From Acephala macrosclerotiorum (taxonomy: Eukaryota > Ascomycota > Leotiomycetes > Helotiales > Mollisiaceae), in assembly GCA_014904845.1 (NCBI GenBank), contig MU119324.1:62001-126000 (forward strand): a stretch of 64,000 nt of DNA. Direction: 5' to 3'. A program made the position numbers and the translations under genes. A model generated the notes under the pieces. It was not told the DNA's origin and did no database searches. It was given only the letters and a program-made list of their open reading frames with translations. Below, piece after piece: positions 46,851 to 58,367 of the stretch (its first letter is position 1; every line of letters begins with the position of its first letter).

Positions 46851-47601
46851 TTGAATCCCCCGGAGAAGCAGGGTCATTCCTACTGTATATAAAGTGCATC
46901 GGAGTGTCCATCTGAGGAGATACTGTGAAGTTGGAATTGAGATTGCGGTGTCTGGGGCAGGACATGAGATCTCAGATTTGTTCCCAAAAGGCGCACCCTA
47001 CGGGGATGGAAGCAAAGCGGTGATAAACGAAATAGGGAACACCGACCCAATTTCGGGGCGCTGCGACCTCTTTTTGCGAGTTGTGATGCGCTGCTTTGGA
47101 AGTGCCGTTCCGGCCACAGATTTGGACAGCAGTGGCAGTTTGGCAGAAAAGGGTTCCCCGCTACCCCACATGGAGAACGCCTTCTCCGCGAACACCATCG
47201 TACTCACGATGCTCCAATCTGCCTCTGCATTTTCTGCCTATGTATCAATTATGCCGCATTGGTTGCGGTAACGGAACTGGTCAAAACGGTGAAGTGGGGC
47301 GGGGCATAACGAGACAGGGGTTTCAAGCTCCCAGCTCTGGCAGGATAATCGAGTAGACGCTACATGCAGTAAATTACCACGCTATTAGCTAACGATTGTA
47401 TTTCTTGAAGAGAAGGTAGGCCGAGAAAGTGCAAGCAAGGCTGGGAGACTGAGTCCGCTGTGATGAATGCTGATTGCCAGACATACCAATATGTGAGAGT
47501 ATATATCATGCTTGAGATCCCGCCACTTTGCAAATTAACTTAAACATTGATATACAGATTTCATCTCAACTTCCCCACTGAGAAACTCCTCGGTCGCGGC
47601 C
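46851..47601. other. Gene-free spacer
   Basis: 750 bp between the divergent sugar-porter relic and P450 relic. Open frames on the plus strand around 46894-47356 have no recognisable protein features. Confidence 0.4.
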
Positions 47602-49144
47602 ATGCTTGTCCAAGGTAATCTTCACGATTAAAATCAACGAGTCACAAAGACTAACGCCTTCACTAGCCGCCCTCTGTATCTTGATTATGTTTCCGATCAC
47701 CCAACCCCTCATCGTCTATGTCCTCGACTCTAATAAATGTCGTCAATTTTCTTCGCCTGGTTGCGCCGGGCTGACGAGCCTTTGGCGAGTGTATCACAAC
47801 TTGAGATACCGCCACTTCCTTGCAGTCTACCGTGCTCATCAAAAGCTCGGTACCCATGTATGGATCGCCCTAAACCACATCTCTATCTCGGATCTAGCGG
47901 CTGTGAACGACATCTACGGCTATGGCGCAAACATGCTGAAGGATGCTTGGTGCGATGGAGGTGTTGGAAAGTACAGACACATGGCAGACTCGAGAGTCAA
48001 GGCTGAGTATCAAGGAAAGCGAAAGATGTTCGCACATGTATTTGATCAAAAGACAATTACCAATTTAGAGCCAGTTTTCGCCAAACAGACTGCTACTCTT
48101 GTTCAGATCATTGATGGGGCATCGGACAACAAGGAAAAGATTAACATTAGACGGTACCTCAATTACTTCGCCATCGACCTTATATCCACTTTGCTGCATA
48201 GAGAGTGTCTCGGATGCATTTAACGAGGAAACGACATTGTCAACGCCGAGACATCAGAGGGGAAAATCTACCAGGTCCCATTCATCAAATCGCTCCACAA
48301 CGCGACGCACATCAACACCATCCTCGGCTTCGAAGCGTAATTGCCGCCCTACACAAAGCAGCTTTTTTTTAAAAATAAAAAAATAAAAAAACATCCATAT
48401 AAGACCGACAGTGCCAACTATGACAACATCGTCTACCACAACACAATGAAACGGTATCGGGCCGCTCAAAGCGATTATCCGAATAAACAAAACGACTTTT
48501 TCCAAAAACTCCTCTTTGACAGCAAAGGCAGCCCTCTGAATCTTGACATCGGAGAAACACTCGCAGAATGTAATGTCATGATAAATGCCGGCAGCGATAC
48601 TACCGCTGCAGCTCTCACTGGAACAATCTACCTCCTCTACAAACACCCCAAAGCCCTAGCCAAGGGTGATACAGACGTCCCACAATACAACGCCATCGCC
48701 AATCTCCCATACCTGCGAGCTTGCATCGAAGAATCGCTCCGCTGTTAGCCTGCCAGCTCCATGGGTCTTCCCCGCGTGGTTCCTGAAGGAGATCGTGTTA
48801 TTTCAGGAAGGTTTATCAAGGGAGGTGTCACCGTCTCCGTCCCAACATACAGTCATCTTCGCGATCCTGAGGCGTTTGATGAACCCGAGATCTTTAACCC
48901 GGATCGCTGGATTGAAGGTGGTAAGGATAAGATGGCCAAAGCTCATTTGTCATTTTCAACAGGCCTAAGGGCGTGTATTAGGAGGAATATTGCGTATTTT
49001 GAGCAGCTCATTTTGATTGCGACGTTGGTGCATGGTTTTGATTTTGAGCTGCCTAGCGCTGACTTTGAGCTGAAGACTCCGGAGAGATTCAATGGCAGTC
49101 CGGATGAGCTGATTGTTAGATGCAAGCGCAGAGTGAAAGTGTAA
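47602..49144 (+). pseudogene. Cytochrome P450 with three nonsense codons
   Basis: Exon 1 (47602-47614) codes MLVQ; a 52-nt intron follows, then one continuous frame to 49144. The hydrophobic anchor, the I-helix oxygen-activation motif AGSDTTAAALTGTIYLL, the ExxR motif EESLR and the PERF-like FNPDRW are present. The haem loop reads FSTGLRACIRRN where the family has FxxGxRxCxG, so the last glycine is now Arg while the haem cysteine is kept. In-frame stops occur at 48221-48223 (TAA), 48338-48340 (TAA) and 48746-48748 (TAG). A low-complexity T8/A-rich stretch at 48363-48391 seems inserted in frame before HPYKTDSANYDN. No frameshift is needed. It resembles fungal benzoate- or pisatin-type P450s, but substrate and CYP family are unknown. 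Confidence 0.85.
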
Positions 49145-49761
49145 AGATTTTTGCTGAGTGTCTGTTCTGAAGTGGGGTTTTGTGAGGAGTTGAAGTTTTT
49201 CACGGTGTGCAGTTTAGAATGCGGGCTGTCCGCCTAGTATGCAATATTTACCGTCTCCATGCTCAACATTCGTCATAAATATTGCGAATTCGAGATTCTC
49301 GTGGTTGGCGGGTTTGAGGATCTCATCCTCTCTTTCCTTGATTGCACTATCAAAACGAGTGAATAGGCATTTATTACACTGGTCATGCCAAGAAGTATGA
49401 CTTCAATGCCCTGCAGATGACAGATATTTAGGGTACCCAGTAAATAGGGTATTTTAGATTAGTAGCAATTTAGTCGTCTGGTGAATTGCGCTTCCTTCCG
49501 TGTCTCACACCGGTACCTCCTTCGCGGGCCCGCGGCGTGACTCACGGCATCAAACGTCAAAAGCCTCGACAGATCATGTAGTCTCTAACGTTCTTTCCCC
49601 TCCTAAGCTTCAACTCGGAACAAAAACTCCGACGCTCATTCGAAACCACATCACTGAAGCTAGGTCCCACGAGGCTGACAGCCGTGGCAGGGCGATCGAG
49701 CACCAGGCAACAATAATTGTATCGCATTTCTTTGGAAAGTCAGCATTCGGGACAAGACGGC
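49145..49761. other. Gene-free spacer upstream of the cyclase gene
   Basis: 617 bp. It contains the promoter of the RNA cyclase gene; no other feature recognised. Confidence 0.4.
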
Positions 49762-51081
49762 ATGGGGAAGTCGAAGCTGAGGAGCCTCGTGACGCTCGAT
49801 GGCAGGACAGGAGAGGGCGGAGGACAAGTAGTTAGAGTGGCTGTGGCACTCGCTGCTCTCACGGGGACACCACTGCGAATCGACAATGTACGAGGAAATC
49901 GAGAAGGTCATCGTGGCGGAGGTGAGAATCTGCAGCATGTGAAAGTCCTCCATCTAGACTAAGAACTCTCTAGGCCTGAAAGCGCAACACGTTTCTTGCA
50001 TCAGGACTCTTGCCGACGCGACAGATGCGGAAGTCACAGGATGCCAAATTGGAAGCAAGACCTTCCAATTCAAGGCTAAACGGCCTCCCTCTGAAATTGT
50101 CAACCGGAACATTAAGGTTCGAGCAGATTCTGCAGCCAGTGTCCTCTTGGTCTTCCAAGCGACACTGCCCTTTCTCCTATTTGCTGGAGACCAGGAAGGC
50201 TCGCCAATCGCACTCACTATCCAAGGAGGAACCAATGTTAGCTTCTCGCCATCTTTCGAGTACCTGGATCAAGTCCTGCTGCCATCACTAGGAAGGCTTG
50301 GAGTTAAGGTTGAGAGAAAGCTAGAGTATCGAGGGTGGTCCCATGGCTCGAGGGAGATTGGCTCTATCAAATTCAGTATCACCCCTCTGCTGCCAGGGCA
50401 GACATTGAAAGCTCCGACATGGCCTTCAGAACCTGGAACTATCACTAAAATTGATGTCTCCCTCGTCGTCCCAAAGAATCTCCAACAACTGCTCCAGAAA
50501 TCGCTGCTGTTTGAGCTAGACCTAGTATTTCCAGGAGTGGAAGTCAACTTCGTGGTCATCGACGACAGTCGACATAAAGCCAGGATGTACACTCTACTGG
50601 TAGCTCACACAGCGAATGGTTTGCGTTTTGGGAGAGACTGGCTGTACGATTGGAAGAGCAAAGACAAGACATCGGATCAATTGAGTACGGAAATATCGCA
50701 GAGAGTGGCTGACGAGCTAGATGCTGAGATCAGGTAAGTTGAAGTCTCCATCCTTCTCAGCCACACAGCTACAAAGGATATTGATCGTGATGTTCCGCGT
50801 TCAGGAAAGGCGGACTCGTAGATGAGTATCTGCAAGATCAACTCATCGTCTTCCAAGCCCTAGCAGAAGGAAAGTCAAGCATATCTGGAACATTAGAGGC
50901 TCGTACTTCTGATAGAGAACATGTTGATCGGACGGACAAGCCCTTTGGTGATCGTAGTCTGCATACGACAACCGCGAGGTGGGTTGCGAGCGAACTCCTG
51001 CCACAGGTCAAGTGGATTGATGGAGGGCGAATATGTGAAGGTGCGGGTTGGAGGACAACGGAGCCGGCGGAGACATTGTAG
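49762..51081 (+). CDS. RNA 3'-terminal phosphate cyclase
   Basis: Exons 49762-49921, 49974-50733 and 50805-51081 join in frame to 398 aa. The enzyme converts an RNA 3'-phosphate to a 2',3'-cyclic phosphate using ATP through an enzyme-AMP intermediate. The N-terminus [27 protein letters not shown] is the family signature; [16 protein letters not shown] follows across intron 1. [18 protein letters not shown] marks the central domain. Near the C-terminus [17 protein letters not shown] is followed by [15 protein letters not shown], whose histidine aligns with the adenylated catalytic His of E. coli RtcA. That residue argues for a true cyclase rather than the inactive Rcl1-type ribosome-assembly paralogue. 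The gene is undamaged. Confidence 0.88.
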
Positions 51082-51785
51082 TCACTTGCAGTCTCGGGGA
51101 GTACTACATGAATCGTTGCAGCATTCAACGTCCTCCAAATCACGCTCCGCAAAACCGATATTTTAAAGAAGAAAAGTGTCGAATCTATCATCTCACGCAC
51201 ACGAGCTTTGACAAACCAATCCCGGACTTTCAATTATCTTGGCATATAACAACCGATGTCCCCAGCATGTTCGGACAATCAAGCCAAGAGGAGGATCGGT
51301 TGTTCTCCCGCAAGTGCTGACGTTCTTTCGATGCCAAACTTCGGCTCGGCTCGCGCATGCATGGCTCTCCCCTTTTCAGACTCAAACTCCGATTCAGCCA
51401 ATTGCATCAATTGCAGCTTAAGATCAAACCTCTCATGTCTTCAACTATTCTAAACAAGTGCTCAAACTCCAGCTGAGATGCATATTCCAACACTAAGTCC
51501 TGGGAAATGCCCCGCTTTGAGTCTTGACGTCACGGCTCTATCGGAGTTCACCATGATTTTTCTATGGTAATAACCACTTTACCGTGTGGTAAAACATGTC
51601 CCTCTCCTTGGACTTTGTCTGCTGTGGGTACAATACAGTAGTCACGTGTGGTACTAGGCTGTATTAGGACTAGCGCCGCCTGGTAATACCAACATCTGCA
51701 AATTCATATATCAACTCAAAGAATCTTTATCTATCCAACTTATTCCTACTCTTCTGTCTAGAAACATTGATCCGTACGTCTCAAA
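51082..51785. other. Gene-free spacer upstream of the dehydrogenase gene
   Basis: 704 bp. Holds the dehydrogenase promoter; pyrimidine-rich before the start codon. No gene recognised. Confidence 0.4.
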
Positions 51786-52773
51786 ATGGTGCAACAACAG
51801 AAATACAACAAGCTCGCAGACAAACATGTCCTGATCATTGGTGGAACATCAGGTACTCTCTCACCCTTCCCACATTCCATTCAAGAACATGAAACTGACA
51901 GAGAGGGCAAAGGGATCGGATACGGCGTAGCAGAAGCCCTCATCGAATCCTTTGCCAACATCACCGTCTCCTCCAGTTCCCCCGACCGCGTCAAGTCCGC
52001 GATCTCATCTCTCCAGAAATCATATCCCTCTACCAAAACCTCTATCAAAGGTTTTGCCTGCGATCTCTCAAAGCCCACTTTAGAGCAAGACCTCGAGCAA
52101 TTATTCGAGAAAACAGGCAAGGTAGACCACATAGTCTTCACAGCCGGGGATCGTCTCGCTACTATTCCCTTGGCAGAAAGCACTTTGGAATCTATCCAGA
52201 GAGCAGGACAAGTTCGGTTCTTCGCTCCGTTGTTGGTTGCAAAGGTTGGGAAGAAGTATTTGACGGGGGGAGCACAGAGTAGTATTGTGTTGACGACGGG
52301 GAGTGTGGCTGATCACCCCATACCAAATGTGAGTCTTCCTTTGCGTGGAGAGAAATGGGGTAAGGGATATGGGACGAGGCTGATGTTTGTATACAGTGGA
52401 GTGTAGTTGCGTCCTACGCAGCAGGATTACATGGCATGACGAGAAACCTGGCGTTGGATTTGAAGCCGATTAGGGTCAACCTCGTGTCTCCTGGTGCCAT
52501 TGATACGGAACTTTGGGCGCACATGAGTGCGGAAAAGAAGGGGGAGATGTTCAAGGGGATTAGTGCGAAGGTTCCTACGGGCAAGGTTGGGATGCGTAAG
52601 TACTCTTTCTTTTGTCTTTTGTAAAGTCGGCAGACGGGGAGAGGAATGAAGAATGAGAATTGGACTAATGAGAGATAGCTGAGGATGTCGCGGAGGCGTA
52701 TTTGTGGTTGATGAAGGATAGTAATGTGACAGGTATTGTGGCGTATAGTGATTCGGGTGCGAGGTTGGTGTAG
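51786..52773 (+). CDS. Short-chain dehydrogenase/reductase, atypical active site
   Basis: Exons 51786-51852, 51913-52328, 52397-52595 and 52679-52773 join in frame to 258 aa, standard for a classical SDR. The nucleotide-binding motif GGTSGIGYG spans the first junction. DHIVFTAGDRL replaces the usual NNAG strand. SSIVLTTGSVAD precedes the active-site region SYAAGLHGMTRNLALDL. The catalytic Tyr is present, but the YxxxK lysine position is Leu. RVNLVSPGAIDTELW is the conserved strand after the active site. The missing Lys occurs in a subgroup of fungal SDR-like proteins and may mean weak or altered catalysis. No frame damage. Substrate unknown. Confidence 0.87.
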
Positions 52774-54755
52774 GCCAGTCGTCAAGACTAAGAGAGAGAA
52801 GAGACGGGACGGCGAGATCGCTTAGATGATGAAAGATATGATCAAAATTTGTCCATGAATACGATTGATGGCCAATGCATCATTTGGCGTATGATTCAGG
52901 TCATCTGTCCCCTCATATATACAGGTAGGCGCGAGCGTGTTGAAATTCTCCACGCAAGGCTGGAGTGTCGAAAAGCTAATCATTAAGATGCACAAATCAT
53001 TAAGATGCACAAATCATTACGGAACGCGGCTAAGGTAACTATTTGGTGCTGAGGCAAGTGCTTGCTCTTCGCTCCTGGGACACTAAATCATCAATAGCAG
53101 ACAAGATGAGTGAAGACAGGGGTGAACAAGGCTGGCTGTGTGTGGTCTGCAGAATGCTGACAAAACTCTAGCACCTTGTCCCCCCATCTGTTCTGAGGCT
53201 CTAGAGACTGTATCAGCCACGAGTTTGGACATGCGTCGATTGAGCGGTGTGGCTGGTCGGCTCGTTTGACAGGCGTGTGGGAATTGAGGATGCAATACTT
53301 CAGACCTCACAGAGCCTCATTTTCGCATTAAAGAGTTTGTTACCCAGTTTGTCAATCCTGTACCAAATTAGGAGATGGCTTGAAAGCCCATTTGAGTTTG
53401 CTGGATCAAAATGCTGCCTCCGCCAAACTCGTTTCAAGGTCCACCAGGTCCGAGGATTTTCGATCGGTTCTAGCTTCAAGCTCCGTTTGTGTCCGGCGAA
53501 AACCTCATGAGGCTTTTCACAACCTAAAATATGAGTTATCCCTCTTTCATAACTGGCATGGCTCTAATAAGGATGGTGTGTTCATCCTAGCAATGCTGAC
53601 ATTCGCTTTTCGAAGCAGCTGTGTTTCCTTGGCCAGGGGGCTAGCCTGGTGGTATAAAGACTCCATGAGGCTCTGATTAGCTTGTGTTTGCCAACCCTGT
53701 ATGATAGAGAGTAATATTGGATGTAAGAACTCCACTAATACTGATTTCACTGGGGCTGTGAACGTGACCATCTTGGAGGATTGAACTAATATTTTGAGAT
53801 ACAGTGCAGGGTCAGCCTTTCTTGACCTCTTATAGTCTTGATAGTCGGTCAACTGACTTTAGCAGTGAGGAAGAGCATTCGATTTCTGCTTCATTCCTAT
53901 ATTCTGGTGACTTATAACGGATAATGCCACAAGAAAACCCAAAATCCGATACCTATCGACTCTCCTTGGCTTCGACTGATATGACTACAGCAACGATCGG
54001 CAAATCATCAAGCAAATAGACGACCAGAAAAATTCCAGAAAGTTTTTTCTCCAGATCTAATTTGTGGTATCAGGAAGATGGATAAGGACGGGGAGTCGGA
54101 GGTTCAACCACTAGGGGTCAGCCAGCTGCAGCAGGACGTCAACTATGCTACCTAGTGTTTATGCAGTAACTTTGCGGCATGCAAAACTCTCATTCAACAT
54201 CCATTGAGTTTTGACAAATAGAAAGACGGCGAGACACAACATTCTGCTCCAGTGCGAGATGGCCAGAGCTATCATGTCTTGGATGACTTAGCAGTAAGCC
54301 ATTCAGGAAGTTTCGGTCGCCGTTAAGAGAAGGTGGAAAAAGACAGTATATAGAAACTAAAACAGCAGCAGCATAAGCTATCCAAATTTAAGGACGGTAG
54401 GGCATGTAGTACCCATCTTGGCGTTCTCATCTTCCGCGTGTCGGCAATGCAAATGGAGACTTCAATTCCTACGACTCGCGGGGTCTTGTACATCGTAAAT
54501 CAATTAACTCATAAAGCGATACTGGTTACATGCGCTGTTGAGAGACTTCTCTGGAAACGATACAGTAATGATGATGTTTTGAGATATTGATGGAGATGAG
54601 AATTAAGAGAGCTCAAGCCTCATGAACGAGGCTGAAAAGGGGACCCACCAATTGGACGTCTCCCAAAAAAAAAAGTTGCTGGACAGCATCATCAACGAAG
54701 CATAAACCCAGACCACTCACAACTATGAACCCTCTGCTCGTGCCCGCATCCCACG
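52774..54755. other. 2-kb gene-free stretch
   Basis: No recognisable gene on either strand. Short open frames around 53083-53850 lack family motifs. A 17-bp tandem repeat lies at 52978-53019. The end (54600-54750) is the promoter side of the dehydratase gene and contains an A10 run. Confidence 0.45.
52978..53019 (+). repeat. 17-bp tandem repeat, about 2.5 copies
   Basis: AATCATTAAGATGCACA occurs at 52978-52994 and 52995-53011, followed by a partial third copy AATCATTA. The period equals that of the duplication in the sugar transporter at 10295, though the sequences are unrelated. Confidence 0.95.
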
Positions 54756-56578
54756 ATGGACAGGCGATATAACCGTCCTTATTCGCGCGATTCCTCCAGT
54801 TCATACACCTACTACGACGAAGACGAAAACGAGGACGGATACTACAGCCCTCGAGATCCGCGTCAGGGCACACAGGCTCCTCCACCACCTGAGCCGGAGC
54901 CAGAATCTCCCAGAACAATGTCTTCTTGGTTCCAGCGTGCGACAGGCTCTACGAAGGCGCAGTTTGCTGCTACGGCGATTGTGTCGGGGGCTGTGGTCGC
55001 GGGGGCGATTTTGGGATACCAGCATGTGAAGCGGATTGAGAGGACCGAAGATCTGAAGAAGAGTATACCAGCGCTGGGAGCAGGTGATGAAGGAAAGGTG
55101 CGTTGAACCTAATCTGCGAAATAAAAGAAAAGGAAGACAAAGTCATAGGGTACTGGTGTTGGCAGGAGCTATGCTGATAGAAGAAGTGAAGCTCACAGAT
55201 TGGGGAGTTGCGTCCACGCAGTCAAACTTGAGCAAGGAAGATGAGAGAAGCGCAAAGCTCGCAGAGAGAGCACAGAAGGGAGATTATGACGATGGTAATT
55301 ATAGCAGATCTCCTTCACCGTGAGACCTGGCTAATGTTGATTTCTCCAGAACTGATCCTCGAGCAACTAGCACGAAATCGAGTCTTCCTCACCGATGCGG
55401 GGCTGCAAAAGCTACGCTCAGCATTTGTAATCGTAGTCGGCTGCGGAGGAGTAGGATCGCATTGCACAGCTGCATTGGCACGTTCAGGTGTCTCCAGTAT
55501 CCGACTCATCGATTTCGACCAGGTCACACTCTCCTCCCTGAACAGACATGCTGTTGCGACTCTAGCAGATGTTGGAACTCCGAAAGTTACGTGCTTAAAG
55601 AAGCGATTACAACAAATCACGCCATGGGTACACTTTGACCTCTGCAACGAATTATTCGCGCCCTCTGCAGCAGACAGGCTACTAGGAGCTTGGGCAGGAC
55701 GAAAACCAGACTTCATTATTGATGCCATCGACAATATCGACAGCAAAGTAGCATTATTGGAATACTGCTACAAGAATAATCTTCCCGTCATCTCATCTAT
55801 GGGCGCTGGATGCAAGTCTGATCCTACAAGAATATTTATTGGAGATATATCTGCCAGCACGGACGATCCATTGTCAAGATCTACTCGCAGACGTCTTCGA
55901 GCTCTCGGCGTTGCGTCTGGTATCCCAGTTGTGTATTCGACCGAGAAGCCCGGACCCGGGAAGGCTCAGCTATTACCACTACCCGAGGAAGAATTCAAGA
56001 AAGGCTCTGTTGGGGATCTTGGTGTCCTACCAGATTTCAGAGTAAGGATACTGCCAGTCTTGGGCACGATGCCAGCCGTTTTTGGATATGCAATTGCGAA
56101 CCATGTCATTTTGAAGATTTCGAGATATCCAAGCGAGTACCTACCAGCCAAAGGCAGAGAGAAGATGTACGATGGGATTCTTGCACAATTGCAAGGGTCA
56201 GAAGAAAAGCTGGTTCGAGCGACAACTCTAGGAGAAGATGCTCAGGGACTCAAGTTGGCAATAAGTGCCAACGACGTTGGGTATGTGGTGGAAGAGATAT
56301 TCAGAGGAAAAAGTGCGGTCAGCGGAGTACCGACTCGATTGGCCCTGTGCAGATGGCGAAAGCCGACAGAGAGCACGATTGATCTAAGTGTAGAAGGGCA
56401 GAAGAGCAGCCGAGTCTTGCTGAGAGACCTGGTGTGTATGACCAAGGAAGAAGCTGCGGTACACGAGAGAGAAGTCATCCGAGGAGACAAGACGCCAGAG
56501 TCTCTGTACAGTAAGAACATTGTGGATCTCGTGGAGGCGAGGATCAACGAGGAGATCGGATACGAGAAGTACAGATAA
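54756..56578 (+). CDS. tRNA threonylcarbamoyladenosine dehydratase (TcdA/Tcd1 family)
   Basis: Exons 54756-55083, 55181-55294 and 55350-56578 join in frame to 556 aa; the first donor is the least certain junction (a GTGCGT site at 55099 is an alternative). The enzyme activates and cyclises t6A37 of ANN-decoding tRNAs to ct6A using ATP. A ThiF/E1-like domain shows VVGCGGVGSHCTAALARSG (nucleotide-binding loop), IDFDQVTLSSLNRHAVA and IDAIDNIDSKVALLEYC, as in E. coli TcdA. The N-terminal 100 residues are acidic and Tyr/Pro-rich, then FAATAIVSGAVVAGAILGYQ forms one membrane helix. The yeast homologues Tcd1 and Tcd2 are mitochondrial outer-membrane proteins, which fits. No damage seen. Confidence 0.88.
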
Positions 56579-57373
56579 ATATGCCACTCTTCAACAAGAT
56601 CTCCGACAGCAGATGTATCTTTCTGGCAGTTCTGGGTGTCCAGCAACCTGTGGAACATTGACAAATGACATGGGGCAGCCTCACTTCCGCACTCTATCAC
56701 GCGGCCGTTTCCTACTCCAACCAACAATCTAGGCAGTCAAAATCGACTCCCCTTAAAAACAGCACTTAGATAGGGCTGTCACCAGACTTGGATCTTGTGC
56801 GAGACTAAGTGCTAATACGAAATAGCCCTTGTAATGAAAATGGCGCTGGATCCTACTTAAGATTAATGATGGAAGAGGACCCGTTTGAAGAGAATGTCTC
56901 CCATTCGAGCGCTCACCGCCCCCTAGCATCGCGAAAGCCTGTGCCTCTTCAAATGGGGAATATGCCTTCCACTACTTCCTCTGGCCTTAGCTATCTCCAT
57001 CGCTATCGCCAGGTCCTTCCTTTGCGGCTACACCTGCATTGTTTTCGGCGGCCACCTATGCTTGTTATATATGTTGAATGTTTAATTTACTCTTGTTTTG
57101 CTTTGGTATTATTTATTTCTTACATGGAAAATGTGACTAAAAGCGTCATATTGGACGTCAGAACATAATCTCAACAACTTCGGAATTAACACTCCACTGC
57201 AATTTTCGACGATTTGGTATCCTTGCCCAGTGAGACTGACCTCTAGGGTGATTCTTAAACTAGGGATGCCGTATCTTTGCCAAACCTTTCCTCAATTCTA
57301 CGCGAGAAACGTCTCCAGGGATATTCCCGTAGGCGGCCCAAAACTAGGACAATCATGCCAACAACTCCTGCCG
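56579..57373. other. Gene-free spacer
   Basis: 795 bp after the dehydratase gene. No supported coding region. Confidence 0.4.
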
Positions 57374-57900
57374 CTACTCCTGCCTATTCTTCCACTTCTC
57401 ATGTGCCACCTTCTGCGCCCTCCAGTCCTTCTCCAGCCTCTTCTTCCGACTCTTTGGCAAATCATCTCCCCCTTTCAACTTCGTCGGCACCCCTTTGCAT
57501 CCCACTCAGCGAACTCATCCGTCTTGAACATATCTTACGTCTGGGCCTTAGCCTTCTCCGCTACCGCAGCCTTCTTCACCAAGCGCTTCTCCTGCACAGC
57601 GCGTTCTTTAGCTGCGTGCGCTACCTTCATGTTGGCATCGAGGGGTTGCACCAGCGCGGCAGTGGCGCGTCCCGGTCCTCGAGGTAAATGTCCTGGTCCC
57701 ATAGTACAGTGTCGCGCAGTAAGTCGCAGAGGCGGAGGAGCTCGGTTTCGATACCGGCTGGTTGAGCGAGCGCGGTCTTGACCTGTGATTGGAATGTCTG
57801 GTACGTAGTTACGTATGACAGGTTCTCGAGGGTGGGAGTCAGCTTCTCCGACCTTAGCGCGGGCTTGCCTGCGGACCTCGTTGCGTATCTGGCTGAGATG
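57374..57900 (-). pseudogene. C-terminal relic of cysteinyl-tRNA synthetase
   Basis: Three minus-strand frames together match the C-terminal end of eukaryotic CysRS in order: LSQIRNEVRRQARAK, then IETELLRLCDLLRDTVL with YLEDRDA, then ANMKVAHAAKERAVQEKRL, then (after an in-frame TAA) MFKTDEFAEWDAKG. After a one-base loss in a G run comes VPTKLKGGDDLPKSRKKRLE, ending RAQKVAHEKWKNRQE at the stop 57374-57376. CysRS C-termini have the same charged helix, MF-x-E and GxPT followed by a K-rich helix. The catalytic half (HIGH and KMSKS motifs) is absent, so this is a fragment of a duplicate; the essential gene must lie elsewhere. Confidence 0.65.
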
Positions 57901-58367
57901 ACGGGTTGTGCGGGGGTGGGGATAGAGACGCCTTCCCAGCCGATGGTAGTAGTATTTGGGCAGGCCCCATTTTCCTTTTGCGTACTGCAATTAAACCAGA
58001 ACAGTTCCACATCTAATTGAATATTGGAGAGCCAATAGCCACCAGAATGAAATATACCAACCCACCGGATTTTCGCAATCCACAGTTAGAAGCGTGTAGG
58101 TATTACTCACCACTGCAGCTAGGCGCAACGCAGGGTGTTCTCACCAAGCACATGTAGCAATGCCAGAAGTTCGCCAAGAAAAGGAGGGAGGAAGGGAAAA
58201 AATTTCTTCTGTATTGCAACCTGTTCAGCCCTTGGGATCGACGATTTCAACGGGCTTCAACGAACCAGACCTCTGTAATCTTATCAATCTTCTTTCCCTG
58301 GATCCTAAATAAGGATGCTTCACTGATGGCTGGCTGAGGCCGCAAGTATCGAATCATGCCTGCTGGT
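57901..58367. other. Gene-free spacer
   Basis: 467 bp between the CysRS relic and the 3' end of the HET-vWA gene. Nothing recognised. Confidence 0.4.

Noticed and set aside
46894..47360. Plus-strand open frames between the porter relic and the P450 relic
   Set aside because: Two overlapping frames of ordinary length with no protein features; treated as chance.
53083..53852. Several 75-101 codon open frames on both strands
   Set aside because: Mutually overlapping, low-complexity, no motif; no evidence for a gene.
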